A stretch of DNA of 60,000 nt from Takakia lepidozioides (GCA_030704615.1 CM060731.1:93974756-94034755); one strand, 5' to 3'; positions 11,831 to 24,639 are shown, counted from the first letter of the stretch. Notes: generated by a model from the sequence alone, not told the origin. Program-made: numbers and translations.

Positions 11831-12162
11831 CCCATTGAGATACCTCCAGTTCATCAGGGCTGTCTTGGAATATAGGAACAGTTGTTTCTGCTGTGTCCTT
11901 CCATTGTTTAGAAGGCCCCTCATTATTACAGTTAGATTCATGGCCAACATGGTTGTGGTGTGTTTCAAAGGTTTGGACAATGTCAACCATTGAGGTCACC
12001 ACTGCACCCTTATTATTCCTTTAAAGCCTGAACTTGTTGGCCGTCTTTCGGCTTGTACAATCACTGTAAGGCCAACCAGAATCTTTTATCATTACCACCA
12101 ATGGTGGTTCAAGTTGATGTCTCGGTATAACTTTTTCCAATAAAATTTCCTCTCAGCCCTTA

Positions 12163-12163
12163 C

Positions 12164-12246
<83 letters not shown>
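12163..12246. repeat. (GA)n microsatellite
   Basis: About 40 GA dinucleotides in a row with one early interruption. Long open frames through it give only Leu-Ser or Arg-Glu runs and are artefacts. The flanking 12,247-13,080 shows no feature I recognise. Confidence 0.97.
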
Positions 12247-12249
<3 letters not shown>

Positions 12250-13096
12250 CAACGCTTTGGGAGATCTCAACGCTACAAAACAAACAGACAAACAGACTAC
12301 CTTGCTTCATATATTGCAGTAGGGCCTGGCTCTGGTGCTTGGTACCGTTGGAAAGCCCTTGATGAGGAGGGGTGCACCGGCTTGGTCTCATGAATTTTGG
12401 ACCTGCGGTGCGGGAGATATGGAATTTCAAGTACTTTTGGTGGTCGGAAATTCGTGAAAAATAGCAAAGTGGGCTTTCCTAGAGCAATGATTGGATATAG
12501 TTTCTGAACAAATTCATGGAGAAAAATAAATTGATTTTCTCTGGAATATAAAATGACTGTATAATATGTGCTCAACGATACACTATGAATGTTCACAAAC
12601 TATGTAGTCCAAGAACTTAGGTATGTGCCCCATAAGATCTACCCAAGAATTCCATAGAAACACATCAATATGTGAAGCGAGGTACAAAAAATCGTGTTTT
12701 TGATTGAAGACTGAGGTAATGTTTTATTCAATAACACGTTTTTAATCTATTGAGACTAGGTTTTTGAGTCTCATCCAGGGCTCAGAATTTTCAGCTTTCA
12801 CCCATTTCCACGCCATGTTTGAGACGTGTCAGAGCCGGACACATGTGCTAACCTTTGGGACAATAAGGCAACAAGTGAACGATGTGAGCTCAGACCCATC
12901 ACTCACCCTCTCTCACTACACTAGTTCATGTCAGTCACCTCATGTGTAAGCCTGACACTTCATCTGATACAGTTTTCTTTCTTAATCTTTCCGCCATGAG
13001 CCTGCTACCTACTGAATCAACATTGAGAGACTCCACAATACCCAACAATGCATTCAATCTCTTCAAGCCACCTTGAAGACAAGTTCTGAATTTTTT

Positions 13097-14071
13097 TCTT
13101 GCGACGCCCTGGCGTCAGAAATCCAATATATATATATATATATTAGACGTTGCGACGCCTCGGCGTTGCAAAAGCGTCACTAAGGGCGCCCCAACGCCTC
13201 TGCGACGCCAAGGCGTCGCAACAGCATCACCACAGTGGGAGTTTGTTTTTTTTTTTTTTTTGGGCTTTACGGCTCTCAACTTCACAAAAGCGTCGCTGGG
13301 GGCGCCCCACGCTGGGACGCCCAACGTTGCGACGTCAGGGGGTCGCATCGGCGTCGCCACAGGGGGTCGCAATGGTGTTGTGGTCAGCTTAGGTCCACAC
13401 AATGACGTCGCTTGGGGAACCTGACAGTGGCGGGGTACAACAACGGCGATGATGCTGGAGTTGGGGTTGGGGTTGGGGCTGGGCACTAAGGCTGTGGAGG
13501 TTGCAACTCCCCGGCGTCACAAGAGAGACCCCCTTAGAAGGAACTTGAAGGAACTTGAAGGAACTCTTTATATGTATATATATATATATATATAATTACT
13601 TTTGTGATACATAGATGTAGCGTAGGTGTGTTGGTTAGTTTGTAGTGCCTTAGAAATGTTATAACGTGGAGGTCTTAGGTTCAAGTATGTGTTGCATGAT
13701 ATATGTAGAACAATGAACATATCGCCATTAGACAGAACCGGAGTCAATGGTTAACAAATTTTTGAAATTCAAATTTTCCCGCCTAAATTCAAATGTACCC
13801 CCTTAAATTGTGACGTCCGGGCGTCGCACTTTGCGACCCCCGGACGGTGCTAATTCTGCATTGCAAAATATTTTTTTATTTTTTTATTTTTTTTCCCCTG
13901 ACGCCCGGGCGTCGCAAATCGCGGTTTCGCATATTTGCGACCCCCATTGGTCGCAAATTTGCGATATTTTTTTGGCGACGGGCTTGCGACGCCCGGACGT
14001 CGCAAATTTGGTTTTTTTTCCCGCCCGAAATTTGGTTGTTTTACGACGCCGCAGCCACGCTGCGGCGTCGA
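13097..14071. repeat. GCGACGCC..GGCGTCGC palindrome family region
   Basis: Imperfect palindromes built on GCGACGCC/GGCGTCGC recur near 13,100, 13,150, 13,200, 13,330, 13,810, 13,900, 13,945, 13,986 and 14,043. They are mixed with A/T homopolymers, TA microsatellites near 13,128 and 13,565, and an unpalindromic 13,400-13,800. The last hairpin (ACGACGCCGCAGC with GCTGCGGCGTCG) is the longest. The family shares its design, but not its sequence, with the GCGACCGCC arrays. A run of about 28 C follows at 14,071-14,098. Confidence 0.65.
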
Positions 14072-15399
14072 AACCCCCCCCCCCCCCCCCCCCCCCCCTT
14101 TTCCTGTAGTGGAAATTAAATCCTTGCTCACAATAAGAGACCTCCAAATCAAGTGCTCTTGAAAAGCTGATGCAGAAGAAGACGAGCTGAGTTGGAGTGT
14201 GGCTCTCATCATGTTGCTCTCTCTCATCTCAGTCCATTCACTACAACAGATTGCGGCTTTTACGACTCTGTGTTATGACTGCAAATGCAGTTATGAAAGC
14301 CATTTACGACTTCATGACTCTACAGTCGTAAAACCCTAGTCAGTTGTGGCATGGCAGATATGACTCGCCAACCTGGCTGTGACGTGGCGCCTGTGTAGCT
14401 GTGGGGGTAGTCATACACGCTAGCTTTACTGAATGACTGAACGGGTCCATGCCATCTACCCATGACCATCTACCCATGCAGGTTTCTTGCAGCTATCCTT
14501 CCACAGGGAATCATTGGTAATCTGGAGCTTGAAATCCGGCTTTCTTGGATGATCTGGACCCACACTCTATCCCTGCTCCTTCAGCTATCCATGCCTCTGC
14601 ACAGATCATGCATATATCCTTGCATTGCTGTTAGCAGCTGACAATGACAACCTACATTTGTTCCAGCAAACACCCAACTCAACTTACCACACTAGTTCTT
14701 ATTCTCAATTGCATCTGCTATTCTCTGTAATCCAACAGGCATTTACCTTTTTGCCTCAGTTGTCCCACCATTGACTGGGGTCAGAAAAGTATTCATTCCA
14801 CAGCTTCCCCTCATCTCCGTTAACTGTTTTTCGATACTTTCCTGTTGTCACATTGGCAATATCATGTCAAAGTCACTCCAAACTAGATTCACTCAACCAG
14901 CTAACTTGCAGACATTGAAATTTAGGGCCGGTTCTGATAAGAGGGAAAAACAGGGTGAAATTTGTTGAAGAAGGTGCCTTTATTAGCAGTGCTTGATTTT
15001 ATCAATTGTGCCGCTACTCCTGCGGCTTCCAGTTCACCATCTACCCATGCAGGTTCTTATAGCTAAATCCACAGGTAATCATAGGTAATCATGTGCTTGA
15101 AATCTGGCCCTCTTGGATGAATCTGGACCCATACTCTATCCCTGCTCTTTCAGCTATCAGTGCTTCTGCACAAATCATGCATACTTCTTTGCCTTGCAGC
15201 TGATAATGACAGCCTAGATTTGTTCTAGGAAACACCCAACTCAGCTTATCACACTAGTTCCTATGCTGAATTGCGTCTGCCCTCTATAATCTAACAGACA
15301 TTAACCTTTTTCCCTCGGTTGTCCACCATTCCACAACTTCTCCTCGTCTCTGTGACCTGTTTCTGGATACTTTCCTATTGTCACATTGGCATCATGTCA

Positions 15400-15658
15400 A
15401 AGTTCAGATCGACATCTAGTACAATTCCAGCTTGGACGATGTTACCACGAACCTCTTTGTTATTTTGCAGGGCTGCCAGGCTTGCACACATGTTGCAAAT
15501 GTAACAAACGCGATGTGGTTGCGCTGCAGTATCCCTTCCCACACCACTTGCTCATAGACCTCTCCAAAGGGCCTCCATCCCGCGCCACTGTTGTGCATAT
15601 CCTGGGATCATCATCCTCCATGCACCCCAATTTGGCATACAAGTCCACAAGGGCATAG
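15400..15658 (-). pseudogene. captured PPR-repeat fragment 1
   Basis: The minus strand reads ALVDLYAKLGCMED and, after a frame change, NHIAFVTFATCVQAW followed by degenerate GK-type sequence. This is the order seen in plant organelle PPR proteins (LVDMYAKCG, then a new repeat with HITFVTVLxAC). PPR proteins bind organelle RNA one base per repeat. Frameshifts and lack of flanking repeats show a captured, non-functional copy. Confidence 0.65.
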
Positions 15659-15785
15659 TTCAGAACAACATTTGTTTAATTCCAGCTTGGACGATGTCAT
15701 CACAAACCCCGTCTTCACTCATTGCCTACTCTAGTTAAGTGCAATTATGGGCTAGGCTGGTACCACATCTCATTCAGCCATATTA

Positions 15786-16061
15786 TCAAAACAGCCATGT
15801 ATCCTTATAGTTGCACCCTGCAACCTTGGCATACATGTCCACTATGGCAACGTTCAGAATCACATCAGATACAATACCAGCTTTGACAATATCACCGTGG
15901 ACCTCTGTACCCTTTTTCAGGGCTGCCAGGCGTGCATTTGACATACATATCCACCAAGGCAGTGTTTTAGAGTGACATCTAGTGGTACAATTCCATATTT
16001 GATAATGGACCTTTGCGTCCTTTCCAGGGCTACCAGGCTCGCATTTGACATACATGTACAC
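15786..16061 (-). pseudogene. captured PPR-repeat fragment 2
   Basis: The minus strand encodes GTEVHGDIVKAGIVSDVILN followed by VAIVDMYAK, a textbook PPR junction (VH..IVKAG..SDV.L.N.LVDMYAKCG). An earlier copy of the same motif in the same stretch is degraded (MYMYVKCEPGSPGK). It lies inside the CACTA-type element. Confidence 0.75.
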
Positions 16062-16298
16062 CAGGGGAATGTTCAGAATGACATCAGGTACAATTCCAGC
16101 TTTGATGATGTCACCATGAACCTCTTGGCCCCTTCCCAGGGCTGCTAGGCTCGCATATGCATATTAACAAACACAAATGAACATGACCTGGTTTGGCTTC
16201 ATCCTTTCCCACATCATTTGTTCTTAGGTTTCCAAAGCCTTACTCCCACACCTATGCTACACACACCTTACAATCATGGCAGTCCACAACACCACATC

Positions 16299-16481
16299 TC
16301 ATTTAGCCATGTTGTCGAACTCTCCCTTTGCATCAGGCTTGCTGCACCCACATTTGGCATAAATATCCACTAGGGCAGTGGTCAGAATGACAACTAGTAC
16401 AATTTCAGCTTTGACGATGGCACATGGCCAAGAGATATCCCAATATCCGCTACCAATGGGTTCAATGCATACTCTTGTCAC
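16299..16481 (-). pseudogene. captured PPR-repeat fragment 3
   Basis: The minus strand reads AIVKAEIVLVVILTTALVD, IYAKCGCS and EFDNMAK, matching the end of one PPR repeat and the start of the next. It repeats the content of fragment 2 with different substitutions, so the captured sequence was duplicated or came from several repeats of one gene. Confidence 0.7.
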
Positions 16482-19165
16482 ATTGGCAGTATCATGTCAA
16501 AGTCACTCCAATTAGATTCACTCAACCAGCTAACTTGCAGAATTGAACATGAAAATTTAGGGCCGATTCTGATAAGAAGGGAAAATAGGGTGAAATGTGT
16601 TTCAGAAAGTGCCTTCATTAGCAGTGCTTGATTGTATCAATTGTGCTGCTGCTGCTGCGGCTTCCAGAAGAAGAAGGTGCCCTCACCACATTGTCCTCGA
16701 CCTTGTGTCATGACCCATGGAGGATTTGACTGACCATGAACCCAAGAGGACCTCTTCAGTGTGCTGCTTGTTTCTGTAGTCAGGTAATGTCGGATTGGTC
16801 TATGAGAACCACCACGGTGCAGCTGAGCGGGTAGAGATTGAAACACGGCCTGCTAAGACCAAGCTGACTCTCCCAAGAACGACGAGCTCCCAGCCAAAAA
16901 CTCCTCGCACACATACCCTAACGTTTCTAGGGTTGCTTGCTTCAGATGCGAAGGTTGCTCCAACTGCGGCCTCCCATGCATGTTTGCCTTCCCTCCTGCT
17001 CGCTCGCTCTAAGTCCCAGCCCTCTCTCTCTATCTCCCTCCCTCCCGCTCACTCTAATTCTATTCACGGCTACCGTGATGGGCAACTTTTTAAGTTTTTA
17101 AACCTTCTTGCAAACCCTATAAGCAATTTTTTGAATTTTTTTTTTAAATTTTAAAAGAAGCCTCAGGCCCTTGAGGAGGGGGAAAAATTAACCCCCTTTC
17201 ATTTGGGCCATGAGACCTACAGGACGATCAACGCCCAAACATATCGTCACGAACAATCCCACACACGGGGTAGGGCAGCGGGTTTGAACCCCGAACCACC
17301 GGGGCGACACACTGTGCACCTCCAGCCGATGTGCTTTTCTCAAATCTTTTGCACTTTGATTTAAAAAATAATAATTCATTCTAGTGGTTAGAGACTCCGA
17401 CATTTTTTCAAAATATAAATATTGATATATTATATATATAACCAGAAAAGCATGTGTCGACACGTGCAGTCATGTAGTGATTCATCCATGTGATGATATG
17501 GCAGAATGCATTAGAGTGAGAGTCATAAAGTCATATGTCCGTCTAGCAATTTGTACACGTCATTCCAGTGTAGGTATGACCGTGACTGGTAGTCATATCT
17601 GTCATGCCAATATTCGTGGTCAAACATGTTTGACCTGTGTTGCGCAGAGTCCGGAGTCATGCAATCGCATATACGCCTTCCCCGGACCTGCGTTATGACT
17701 TCAAAAGGCATCTACGACTTCAAATGGCATTTCTGCCACAAATATGTCATGACTGCGCAGCCATGGGAGTCCTAAAAGCCGCAATCTGTTGTAGTGATTC
17801 AGTGCTAAGCTCCTACTTCAGATGTACTAAGGAGATCTTGCAATTTCCAGCAGAGAGTAGAGGGATCAGTTCAAGACAAAGGCTTAAATCAGTCTCAAGT
17901 TTGTGACTCCCATTTTCCTCCCCTGCTGATTTGAAGGGGTTCCAGAGAGGAAGCATCTGGGGAACTTTCATGCTGGTGTAGTTTGTAAATCAAGAATCGA
18001 TAATCTTGTCGACTAGCTGAATTCACGCTGCTGGATGTATAAATTTGACCAAAAATAATTGAGAGTGGGAGAGAGAGGGAGAGCAAGAAGATGAGACTGA
18101 GTGCTAGATCTACATGTCGTTTACTGCATTCCTTGCAGTATGAGACAATCAAAGGATTACAAGTCCAATAATATGGAACGCATGTGTATTATATGTTACA
18201 CAATCGCCAAGTTCAAATCTTTGGTACATAAAACCTCAACTAAGCAGTCTGAATTGCCCACATAATTGGGCCCCTTACTAATCTCTGCAGTATCCTAGCC
18301 AGCACAGTAATAATGAATGGTATTACACCCTTCTAGTAATCATGAAAGAGTACGTTCACCAACATGTCAGGTTACACGCAATCGTCCTCCTACAACTACA
18401 GTAAGATTGATTGGAAGTGAAGACTGGAAAGAAGAGAGACCCATCCATGGATTGGTCACTTCCTCCCTCAGTTAGAAGCTGAAGACTCCTCTGCAGCTTT
18501 AAACAAGACCTCCCACCTCGAGTGATCCTTCCGTGGGCCATCTCCCTGGAAGCCCCACACCACACACTTAGAAGGAATTGACATTGAACATCTTCTCCTG
18601 CCAAATGTGTCATGGTAGGTGCATGAACTGGAAGTATTTTTCACCGAATTGAACAAAGTTGTAGTTATTTCAATGTACCAGCCCCATTTTCAATGGGGTT
18701 CTAGAACCCAACACTGATCTTCCATATCATCACCACTTGGTTTTCCAGGGTAGCAGTACGTGCGGATGCAGCAGATAACATGACCAAAGTTCAGGTGAAG
18801 ATGAAGGATCAATTTGATAAAGGTAAATTGGAAACTTTTAAGACGGGTGATTTGGTTCTGTGGTTGCAGAAGAAGGGAAAGATTAAAGCTTCTAAGCTTA
18901 AGTCACCATGAAAATGATCTTATGTCATACAAAAGATGTATGATAACAACACAGCCATGTTACAAACCATTAACAAAGAGATGCTGGGAAGAGTCAATGC
19001 CAATAAGTTGAAGGGATACAGTGGTATCCATGACAAACCATTGCAGCATGATTTGCATATTGAAACACGGAAACAATCACGGGCTGCACCGATGATACCA
19101 ACGGAGCATGAAGCACTTGTCGTAAAGCCGAATGGGTATGGCCTGAGCGGAAAACACGCTGTTAT

Positions 19166-19395
19166 CACAACCCATCACAGCATCACACAACCTATCACAG
19201 CCCATCACAACATCACACAACCTATCACAGCCCATCACATCATCACACAGCCTATCACAACCCATCACAGCATCACACAACCTATCACAGCCCATCACAT
19301 CATCACACAGCCTATCACAACCCATCACAGCATCACACAGCCTATCCCAGTTTACCACAGTTTGACACAACCTATCACAGCCCAACACAGCCTAC
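19166..19395 (+). repeat. CATCACA/CCTATCACAGCC tandem repeat in copy B
   Basis: About ten imperfect units built from CCATCACA(G/T)CATCACACA(A/G)CCTATCACA. The plus strand reads through them as THHSITQPITAHH repeats. The complete element has the equivalent array at 42,070-42,350, so a coding repeat between integrase and ORF3 is an ancestral property of the family. Confidence 0.85.
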
Positions 19396-19962
19396 GCGGG
19401 TTGCATAGTCCATAGGGTCAGTGATAAATGGACGCGGGTTAACGTCCGAAAAGTGGCCGGCAAGTGAAAGGACAGCTTGGAAGTCAAACTCGGAGAATGT
19501 GCCACGCGGACAAGGGAAGACGGGAGCATGTTTAAAATCAAACACATGGCCACTAGGGTGAAGCACACCGCGGTACATATATTGCAAAAGTGGGTGTCGT
19601 CATGCAAGAGGACAAACTGGGCCGTCAAAGTACCTACCTGGTACATCAGCCAAAACTAATTGTGGGCCCATTAATGCATTCAGGGCAAAGGTAACGGAAC
19701 CCTTTACGTGTATAGCAAAGGGAGACCTTTGCCACATGTGTTGTCCTAGTGGGCATTCCAGGTGGGAATGTGACCGGATAGGGGTAGAATTAAGAAGTTA
19801 CCCGAGGAGGCAACAGCCAATCAGGAGCGAGAATTTCATGCAGGTGGTTCCCTCCAAGAAACAAGAACAAGAAATTAGAAGAGTTATGAGCGGAAGAGTC
19901 GGGGTGGCTCCGATTAACCAGCGTCTCGACGGGGGGAGCAATCAAAGCTATAGCTTTGTAGC

Positions 19963-22503
19963 TATGGCGGATATTACAGACTATACGTTAGCTTTACTTC
20001 TCACGCAGTGGCACAAGGACGGGCGGGTTGAAAGGACATTTTCTCTCACTCAATATTTGCAAGCCCAACAGGCTTACACTCACTTACCCATTCCTTTCTG
20101 TGCCAACCATACCTTTATACTCTATGCCCTACAAGCTTTCCTACAGCTATTTCAAACAAGGCCTTCTTGTTTGTCTGGGATGAAGAGAGTTAGGGGAATG
20201 GAGGATATCCGGGTGAAGAGCACCACAATTCTGCAAAAGCAAACAATTGCTACACCACAGGCAGTGCAGCTGCTAAAGGAGTTGCGATTGGAAGGGCTGC
20301 TACGCAAGGAATGGTCCTTGCATCATCAGAAGTATATGATTCAATTTATTCAGAACTTTGAGCCTCGGACAGGAGTTACACAGGTGAGGGGAGTAGATAT
20401 AGAGATTACTCCCCAGTACTTGCAGCAACTATTTGAATTGCCATCTGGGCATGTGAATGTGGATGAACACAGGGCAAGATTGCAAATGGTCAATTTGTTC
20501 CAAGAAGCGAGTTTCTTTAAGACTCAAGGATACACCTGCACCAAGGCCGAGTACCCAGGGCTAAGAGAAGTTGGCCAAATACTGAACGTTTTGTTTGCTA
20601 TGAAACAGAACCAACAGTACCTTAGCAGATCATTCACGGAGGAGATACTCAAAGCCTTGAGGGGAGAGGATGTGGCTTGGGCGGAGTTGATGTACAATGG
20701 TCTGGTAGAAGAGATGAAGCAGTTACAGGGCACTGTTGCTAAGTCTCCAATCATAGTGTCTGGCCCAATAATTGCGCAAATTATCCTTGATTCTTGCATA
20801 CTTGATGTGCGAGAACGCAAGGAGATGGGAGTGTTTGAGACAGTCACAACTGCGATTGAGGAGCAGGGCTCTTCACATGGTGAAGGAGGATTGGAGGGGC
20901 AGCACCAGTCCAAGAGGCAGAAGCGGGACATGACTATAGTGGCAGATCCACTAGCTTCAAGGAAACCGCGAAATTATGATGTTTCCATAGCTCTTGTGCA
21001 GGATGGGGAACAGCAGCACAGAGGGCTGTTATTACTGGAAGCACGGCCTTTGGAGAGGGAAGAAGAAGTCACTTTGGTACCACAGCCATCACAGCCAATT
21101 GACTCGGTTGTCTCAGAGGTCCCTCAGTTAGTACATGTTGTTGCACCAGAGCCTATTGCTCTGGAAGGAGAAGGGTTGGACATTCCCACTACAGAGCAGG
21201 TAGTGGCAGAAATTGAGAATGGTGACCTTCTCTATGAAAACTCTGGCTTGGTCAAGGAACCAGTGGTACCAGAGGTGCAGAGTTTGTCCAAGGAAACCCC
21301 TACTGTGCATGTGATACCCGAACCTGTGGAGGAGGTTCCAGGGGTAGGATGTAAGGGCACTGCAGCACCTATGGAGAATGAGGTCATAGAGGAAGAAGAT
21401 CTTGTGGGAACATGGCCTGAATGGTTGGTGAAACATCACACTATGGAGAATCAGGGGGACTATCAACAAGTTTCCCATGAAGACCCACAGCAAGCCATGC
21501 TTATGAGTTCCATAAGCAGGACACTCAATTTGTTGGGCACATATGTGAAATCCCATGTTCCATCTACACAATTGGCAACTTTGAGGGAGGAACTCAAGCA
21601 GGAGTTTGAGGCTAGAATTGCCACTGAGTGTGCAAACAAGGTGGATGTGGAGGCCAACCTCAAGTTGCAGAAAGAGTTGGAGGACACGAAGGCTGCCCTG
21701 CAGCTAGCAAAGGGGAATCTGATTGAAGCGGGTCTGGAGCAGGAGAAGTTGCATGAAGCACATAAGCAACAGCTATACCAATTGCAGGTGAAGCATGAGG
21801 GCAAGTTGCAGGAAGTGAATGTGCTCCATACAGAGTTGGAGGCAGTTCATCAGAAAATGACCATCCAATGTGCCACACTGACAACCGCTCTGAACCAAAT
21901 TGCATTAGAAGTTAACAGACAAGCAGAGAGGTGTATGATGGCAGAGGCTGAGATAGTGAGCAAGGGAAACTCATTGCTGATTTGAGGGCTACAATCTGTC
22001 GCAATGAGGTTACTTTCCAACAAAACAGTCAGGTTGAGGCTGAGAAGGAAAGGTACATCCTGAAGTTGCAGCAAACACTCACGGGCCAAAATAATGAACT
22101 CTTTGTGGCTAACAAGGCTTGGAAAGAAGTCAATAATCTGACTGCTGCCTATGCCGCCCTGGTTGAACCGCATGCGAAGCGCATGGAGGCTTTACAGCAG
22201 TAGTTAGATTTGTACAGACTCAAGGAGGAGCAGGCTCTCAGGGGTGCTACGCAGGACTTGGTGAATAATCATCTTATGCAAGTATGGTTAACACAAGGGC
22301 CGGTGGAAGGAAAGGCACCAAGAAAGCTCACCCAAGGGGAGATGAATGATCTCAGATTGCAGGTGCAGAACATTGCCACACCAACTATAGACAATGTCTA
22401 CAGTAGGATAGCGGAGTTACAGGATGATGTGGAAGGGCTGCAGACTCAAGTGGATGACTTGAGTTCCAACATTGATAAAAGAGTCTTTGTTCCTGAGGAG
22501 TAG
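19963..22503 (+). pseudogene. retrotransposon ORF3 (copy B), three stops
   Basis: Starts at an ATG corresponding to the ORF3 start of the complete copy (MADITDYTLALLLTQW). It encodes the same N-terminal helical domain, acidic middle and long coiled coil. In-frame stops fall at 21,983, 22,201 and 22,501, and the C-terminal third is missing. The first 670 codons are open, so decay is recent or selection lasted a while. Function unknown; see the complete copy. Confidence 0.75.
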
Positions 22504-22577
22504 CTGGTGGCTACTTATTTGCATGCCACGACTCTGATTTTTCAGTCTTCTTCACAGGAGGTGCAGGAGTTGCCGGT

Positions 22578-23870
22578 AGTAGGAGGGACAGTGGCAGCAA
22601 TATCACACACTTCTCAAGTCCTTCCGAAGCCCCTTCCCGGTGATATTGATATAGGGGAGACTTCCGACAAGGAGCTGGACTCTGACTTTGCCTGTGAGGA
22701 AGCTCAACCTGTGGATGCTTGCATTGTTGTTTCAATACCTAGAATCACTGTTCTTAAGGCAGAGTGCACATGGGAGACATCCTCTTCGTTGGACTTGTGC
22801 ATTGCATCATTGTATTCAAAATGCAATTTTGTCGACTTGTGTAGGAGTTCGCGTGCTTCCACTGACAATCCAGGGCTATCACACCTTTTTGGACTTCCTC
22901 AGTCTTACGTGCTACCCGTCTATGCAGAGGCACTCGCAGCAAGCATGTCTGTTCATGGCACTCGCAGTCCAAACATCGACGGCCGTGGTAGAAGACGTGG
23001 TGTTGGGGTCGGAATCTTTGTGGATGACATAGCAGAGGAGGTCGATATTGATTCTGATGACTGTGACACTTGATATGAAGTTTTCGGGGCCAATTTTGAA
23101 ATGGGATGGTTGTGTGTCCTTGTTGTCTTGTTTGCAATGTCTGCGTGCGATGCAAATTCATGGGAACAAACTATCATTGGAGATGGGGGTTGCATGGACT
23201 GCCTGGATTGTTCCTTCAATCTATTTAGTGTTTTGCAAAGCTCACAGGCTTGTGTGCATTGCAAAAACAAACAAACATCCTTGGTTTGGGTAGAGCATTC
23301 TCGCATCATTTGCTCGTTGGTCTCCAAACCATTCCTGCCAGAAGAATGCTTGATAAATCCATCACCGTTAAAGTCCACGTGATCAAAGATCGTTCAAGCA
23401 TTCTTCTGGTGAGCATCCATGATGCTCCCGCACATACCTGGCATGTTCGCAAGGGTGGTGAGTAAGAAAACATTTCGCAGGGATCCGCTTTGGATGATGT
23501 GAGTGTGCACCTGCTCACGACGTAGCCACATTCCAATGCAGGGGCTTGGTATGTTGATAACGTCTAAATGGATGCAATGGATAGAAATGATGGATACAAT
23601 GGATGTAGCACATCCAGTCTGCATTCCCTGGAAAGGGCTGATCAACCCGCGGTAATAGGTGATCAACCCGCGCACCTGGCCCTGTATGCATGCTGTCGTG
23701 GCGTGAGCCTGTGCTGGGCTCACGGTTTCCTGGGCTCACAGGCTCATGCCTCCGGGCTCACGGAATAGCACCCCCCTCTCTAATCCCCCTTTCCACAAGG
23801 TAACCGGGTAGAGAACCTGTTGCGGATCCTACACACCGTTGGGGGAAACCGAAGAGGCGGCGACCTCCCT
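22578..23870. other. unassigned stretch with one short hairpin
   Basis: No protein family was recognised here; the open frames show no conserved motif. A perfect 16-bp inverted repeat CCAGAAGAATGCTTGA (23,338-23,353) and its complement (23,394-23,409) encloses a 40-bp loop. GATCAACCCGCG occurs twice near 23,640-23,680. Confidence 0.5.
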
Positions 23871-23875
23871 CAAAA

Positions 23876-24205
23876 GTGAACGAGACAAGGATGGGGAATG
23901 CACTTCGGATGAACTGTACAATCCAGAGCTCAACAGAAGTGCCCCCACCAGGCTTTGGGCGTGTGTATCAGATGGCCATGACAGGCTCACCTGTCCACAA
24001 TGAGGTGTACACCATCACCATTCAGAATTACCCACATGCAATTGCACTGACTTCCAGATCATGGCGAAGAAGGGGGCCCTTGCAAGCATCTGTACTACGT
24101 GTACCTAAAGAGACTCCGGTGTAATTCCACAACTCATCACTTCATACATGCACCAGGGTTGAACCCCCAAGAGGTGTACACTCTTCTCAATATGGATCCA
24201 GGGGA
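23876..24205 (+). pseudogene. SWIM zinc-finger fragment of a MULE-like transposase
   Basis: The plus strand encodes PPPGFGRVYQMAMTGSPVHN and EVYTITIQNYPHA. After single-base frame changes it reads CTDFQIMAKKGAL and CKHLYYVYLKRLRCNS, ending with LNPQEVYTLLNMDP before a stop. This is a SWIM finger (CxC...CxH) followed by the same tail found at the end of the transposase at 31,857. SWIM domains sit at the C-terminus of MULE transposases and are thought to bind DNA. Two frameshifts and absence of the catalytic domain make it a relic. Confidence 0.7.
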
Positions 24206-24639
24206 TCAGTGAGCTTGGTTTGCGGGCCACAACAAAATGTTATGCCCATCCTTTTCGGAGTTTCAGTTATAGTAGAAGTGTACTGCTGCAAGTACCTCTG
24301 ACTCTGGCCACAGAAAGGTTCGACTTATGTCTTGCCTACCAGTAACCTGTTTTGCTCGAACTAAGATAATACTATGTCATTCACTTCTGTTTCCACGTGC
24401 TTGTATTTTTGTTTGTTGGAGGGTTCCTGTTTTTCTGCTCTCCCAAACTTTACTTTCCTCATTCGACCCCCGGCAAGGAAATGCGGCGCCGCATTTCCAA
24501 GTAACGTCGTAGGTATTGGTAGTTGTGGCCTTTGTCATAGTAAGATAGTCGTACCGAGCCGACCGTCAAGGAGCCGACCGTCGCGCCAGCCAACCTCTCA
24601 AAAATCTCACACGCCCGGATGGCATGCATCTGCATTTCT

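Larger units (their letters stand above)
14239..17796. mobile_element. CACTA-type element (non-autonomous) with captured PPR exons
   Basis: The ends are inverted repeats beginning CACTACAACAGATTGCGG (14,239) with the complement finishing at 17,796, flanked by the 3-bp duplication ATT (14,236-14,238 and 17,797-17,799). CACTA ends with a 3-bp duplication are the CACTA/EnSpm signature. Both subterminal zones are dense in TATGACT, TACGACTT and GTCAT words in both orientations, as expected of transposase-binding repeats. The 3.56-kb interior has no transposase. It holds minus-strand PPR fragments and internally duplicated segments (14,850-15,030 with 16,480-16,670, and 14,450-14,620 with 15,040-15,180). 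It is a Pack-type, gene-fragment-carrying element. Confidence 0.85.
18755..22577 (+). mobile_element. partial Ty3/gypsy element, integrase tail to ORF3 (copy B)
   Basis: Collinear with 41,670-45,430 of the complete element, beginning inside the integrase C-terminus (RADAADNMTK, then GDLVLWLQKKGKIKASK) and ending abruptly in ORF3 after QEVQELP. No LTR, reverse transcriptase or 3' end is attached, and unrelated sequence begins at both borders. Nucleotide divergence from the complete copy is obvious throughout, so it is an older or different subfamily copy. The stretch 17,800-18,750 before it shows nothing I recognise. Confidence 0.85.

Noticed and set aside
12092-12430. Frame encoding a long Leu-Ser run
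   Set aside because: Translation of the GA microsatellite.
13810-14227. Several overlapping frames with Pro or Gly runs
   Set aside because: Produced by the poly-C tract and GC palindromes.
19077-19388. Minus-strand frame of repeated MGCDRLCD units
   Set aside because: Antisense reading of the CATCACA tandem repeat inside copy B.
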